The notes under the pieces were generated by a model. That model ran no database searches. It was given only the letters and a program-made list of their open reading frames with translations, and was not told the DNA's origin. DNA of 60,732 nt from positions 1 through 60,732 of the forward strand of contig RCAB01000341.1 of the NCBI GenBank assembly GCA_003640385.1, read 5' to 3'. This stretch comes from Setaria digitata (Eukaryota > Nematoda > Chromadorea > Rhabditida > Setariidae). Both the position numbers and the translations under genes were made by a program. This document shows, piece after piece, positions 59,690 to 60,732 of the stretch. The first letter of the stretch is position 1; each line of letters starts with the position of its first letter.

Positions 59690-59968
59690 TTTTCGGAAAT
59701 ACAAATTTTAAAATTGAAAAATTTTTTTAAATTGACGAAAAATTCACCATCATATGCTGTTTTTTGTTAAAACATTCCTCATATGTATATATACTNCCGA
59801 AATATAAATTTTAAAATTGAAAAATTTTTTTAAATTGACGAAAAATTCACCATCATATGCTGTNTTCGGAAATACAAATTTTAAAATTGAAAAATTTTTT
59901 TAAATTGACGAAAAATTCACCATCATATGCTGTTTTTTGTTAAAACATTCCTCATATGTATATATACT
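59690..59968. repeat. Three consecutive copies separated by Ns 59796 and 59864
   Basis: The segment CGGAAATACAAATTTTAAAA through CACCATCATATGCTGT occurs three times, with an N at each join. The middle copy has one substitution. This is again the unmerged-contig pattern, just upstream of the homeobox exon and within its intron. Confidence 0.85.
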
Positions 59969-60480
59969 TAATTGCTCTAAAGTTAAACTTGAAATATTTG
60001 GAAATTTTTAAACTAAAATAATTTATCACACTATGCGATTCTTTTTATCATAGCCTCTTTCAATCATATATGTATAATAACATGCGATAATTTATCCATT
60101 AAAAAAAAAAAAAAAAAAAAAACTTAAAAAGAAAACAAAAAGGATTCATTTTTTTTTTTTCTAGTTTAAAACAAAAAGCAAAAAAGATTTTGCTACTGAT
60201 ATACGTACATTTAAAACGAAAGAAAAAAAAAATATATCAAAAAAAAAAAAAAAAGGAAGGAAAGAACAAAGTCGGCAAAGAACAAAGGAAAAAGTTTATT
60301 CTTAAAAAAAAAAAAGAAAAACAGAAGTTCAATTTTTTTAATATTGAAACGAAAAAGAAATGTTCATATTATTACATTCTTTGGGGGCGCTAATTTTTCT
60401 TTCTCTTTTTCATTTGTCTTCTTCTTCTTTTTCCGCTAATGAGAAGGACAAGACCACCCAGGTGATGTAATAAATTAAGG

Positions 60481-60503
60481 AAAACCCCATGCTGCGGGGT
60501 TTT
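60481..60503. other. Perfect 8-bp GC-containing hairpin
   Basis: AAAACCCC and GGGGTTTT are separated by a 7-base loop. It stands out in very AT-rich intronic sequence. It does not match the histone 3' stem-loop consensus. Confidence 0.5.
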
Positions 60504-60732
60504 GCCAAAATTCAGTTAAAAATTTTTTTTTTTATCTTAACATTATCATACTACAACATTAAACAATTGAAGAAAGAAATTCCATTAAAATGAGACAAAA
60601 AAAAGAAAATGAAAATTTATTTGATAAAAATTTCAGTTAATAAAAATTTGTTCCAAAAAAGAAAGAAAAGAAAGGAAATAAAAATTCTTGTTATTGATAA
60701 TTTATTTTTGGTTTCATTTTGGTTTTTTTTTT

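Larger units (their letters stand above)
59514..60732. other. Probable intron of the homeobox gene
   Basis: Low-complexity A/T sequence between the helix 3 exon and the window edge. It holds GA-rich and A-rich tracts, the triplicated segment and one hairpin. No further homeodomain exon is visible. Confidence 0.45.

Noticed and set aside
59394..59711. 105-codon + strand open frame
   Set aside because: It is the antisense shadow of the homeobox exon followed by poly-Lys/Arg and poly-Leu low-complexity sequence.
60190..60393. 67-codon Lys-rich open frame
   Set aside because: Driven by A-runs; no recognisable domain.
1..60732. tRNA, rRNA, spliced-leader RNA genes or CRISPR arrays
   Set aside because: I looked for T-loop (GGTTCGA) patterns and regular repeat-spacer structure by eye and saw none. 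A covariance-model search would be needed to exclude divergent RNAs.

Overview
The window is AT-rich (poly-T/poly-A tracts, short exons, GT..AG introns) nuclear DNA of an animal. The gene content fits a nematode: compact multi-exon genes, pyrimidine-AG acceptors just before start codons that look like spliced-leader sites, and a possible three-gene operon. The extreme AT content and long simple-sequence introns suggest a filarial worm (Brugia/Onchocerca/Loa type); that is inference. Exon structures were built by hand by checking splice dinucleotides and codon phase at each junction.

Layout: (1) 392-1768, + strand, the 3' half of a doublecortin-like kinase (ZYG-8/DCLK type). (2) 2068-5341, - strand, a complete six-exon uridine phosphorylase, converging on the kinase. 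(3) 8200-17744, - strand, a roughly 26-exon coiled-coil golgin of the GMAP-210/TRIP11 type with a GRAB-like C-terminus. (4) 20076-23961, + strand, a ten-exon N-acylethanolamine acid amidase / acid-ceramidase family enzyme. (5) 24.0-40.6 kb, a long gene-poor stretch of homopolymers, microsatellites, degenerate repeats and two small compositional islands. (6) 40657-46084, + strand, a six-exon globin with a potential N-myristoylation site and Ser-rich extensions. (7) 46921-49221, - strand, UTP11 (small-subunit processome). (8) 49825-52938, + strand, COX6B, NDUFC2 and TBCC head to tail, 111 bp between the last two, operon-like and divergent from UTP11. (9) 54087-56145, + strand, an unrecognised 180-aa protein beginning MGGCCSS (acylation-type N-terminus) with a basic tail. 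(10) 59397-59507, - strand, an orphan terminal exon carrying homeodomain helix 3, split at homeodomain position 44/45; the rest of the gene lies beyond the window.

The genes do not form one pathway. The only functional grouping is the COX6B-NDUFC2 pair (respiratory complexes IV and I) followed by the tubulin cofactor TBCC. I found no convincing novel molecular system. The most useful observations are that most single-N positions sit at the junction of a direct near-identical duplication (unmerged contig ends or haplotypes), one of which duplicates a coding exon of the amidase; a likely overlooked C-terminus of the golgin; the orphan homeobox exon; an acylation-type globin; and a sense-strand G-over-C bias upstream of several genes.
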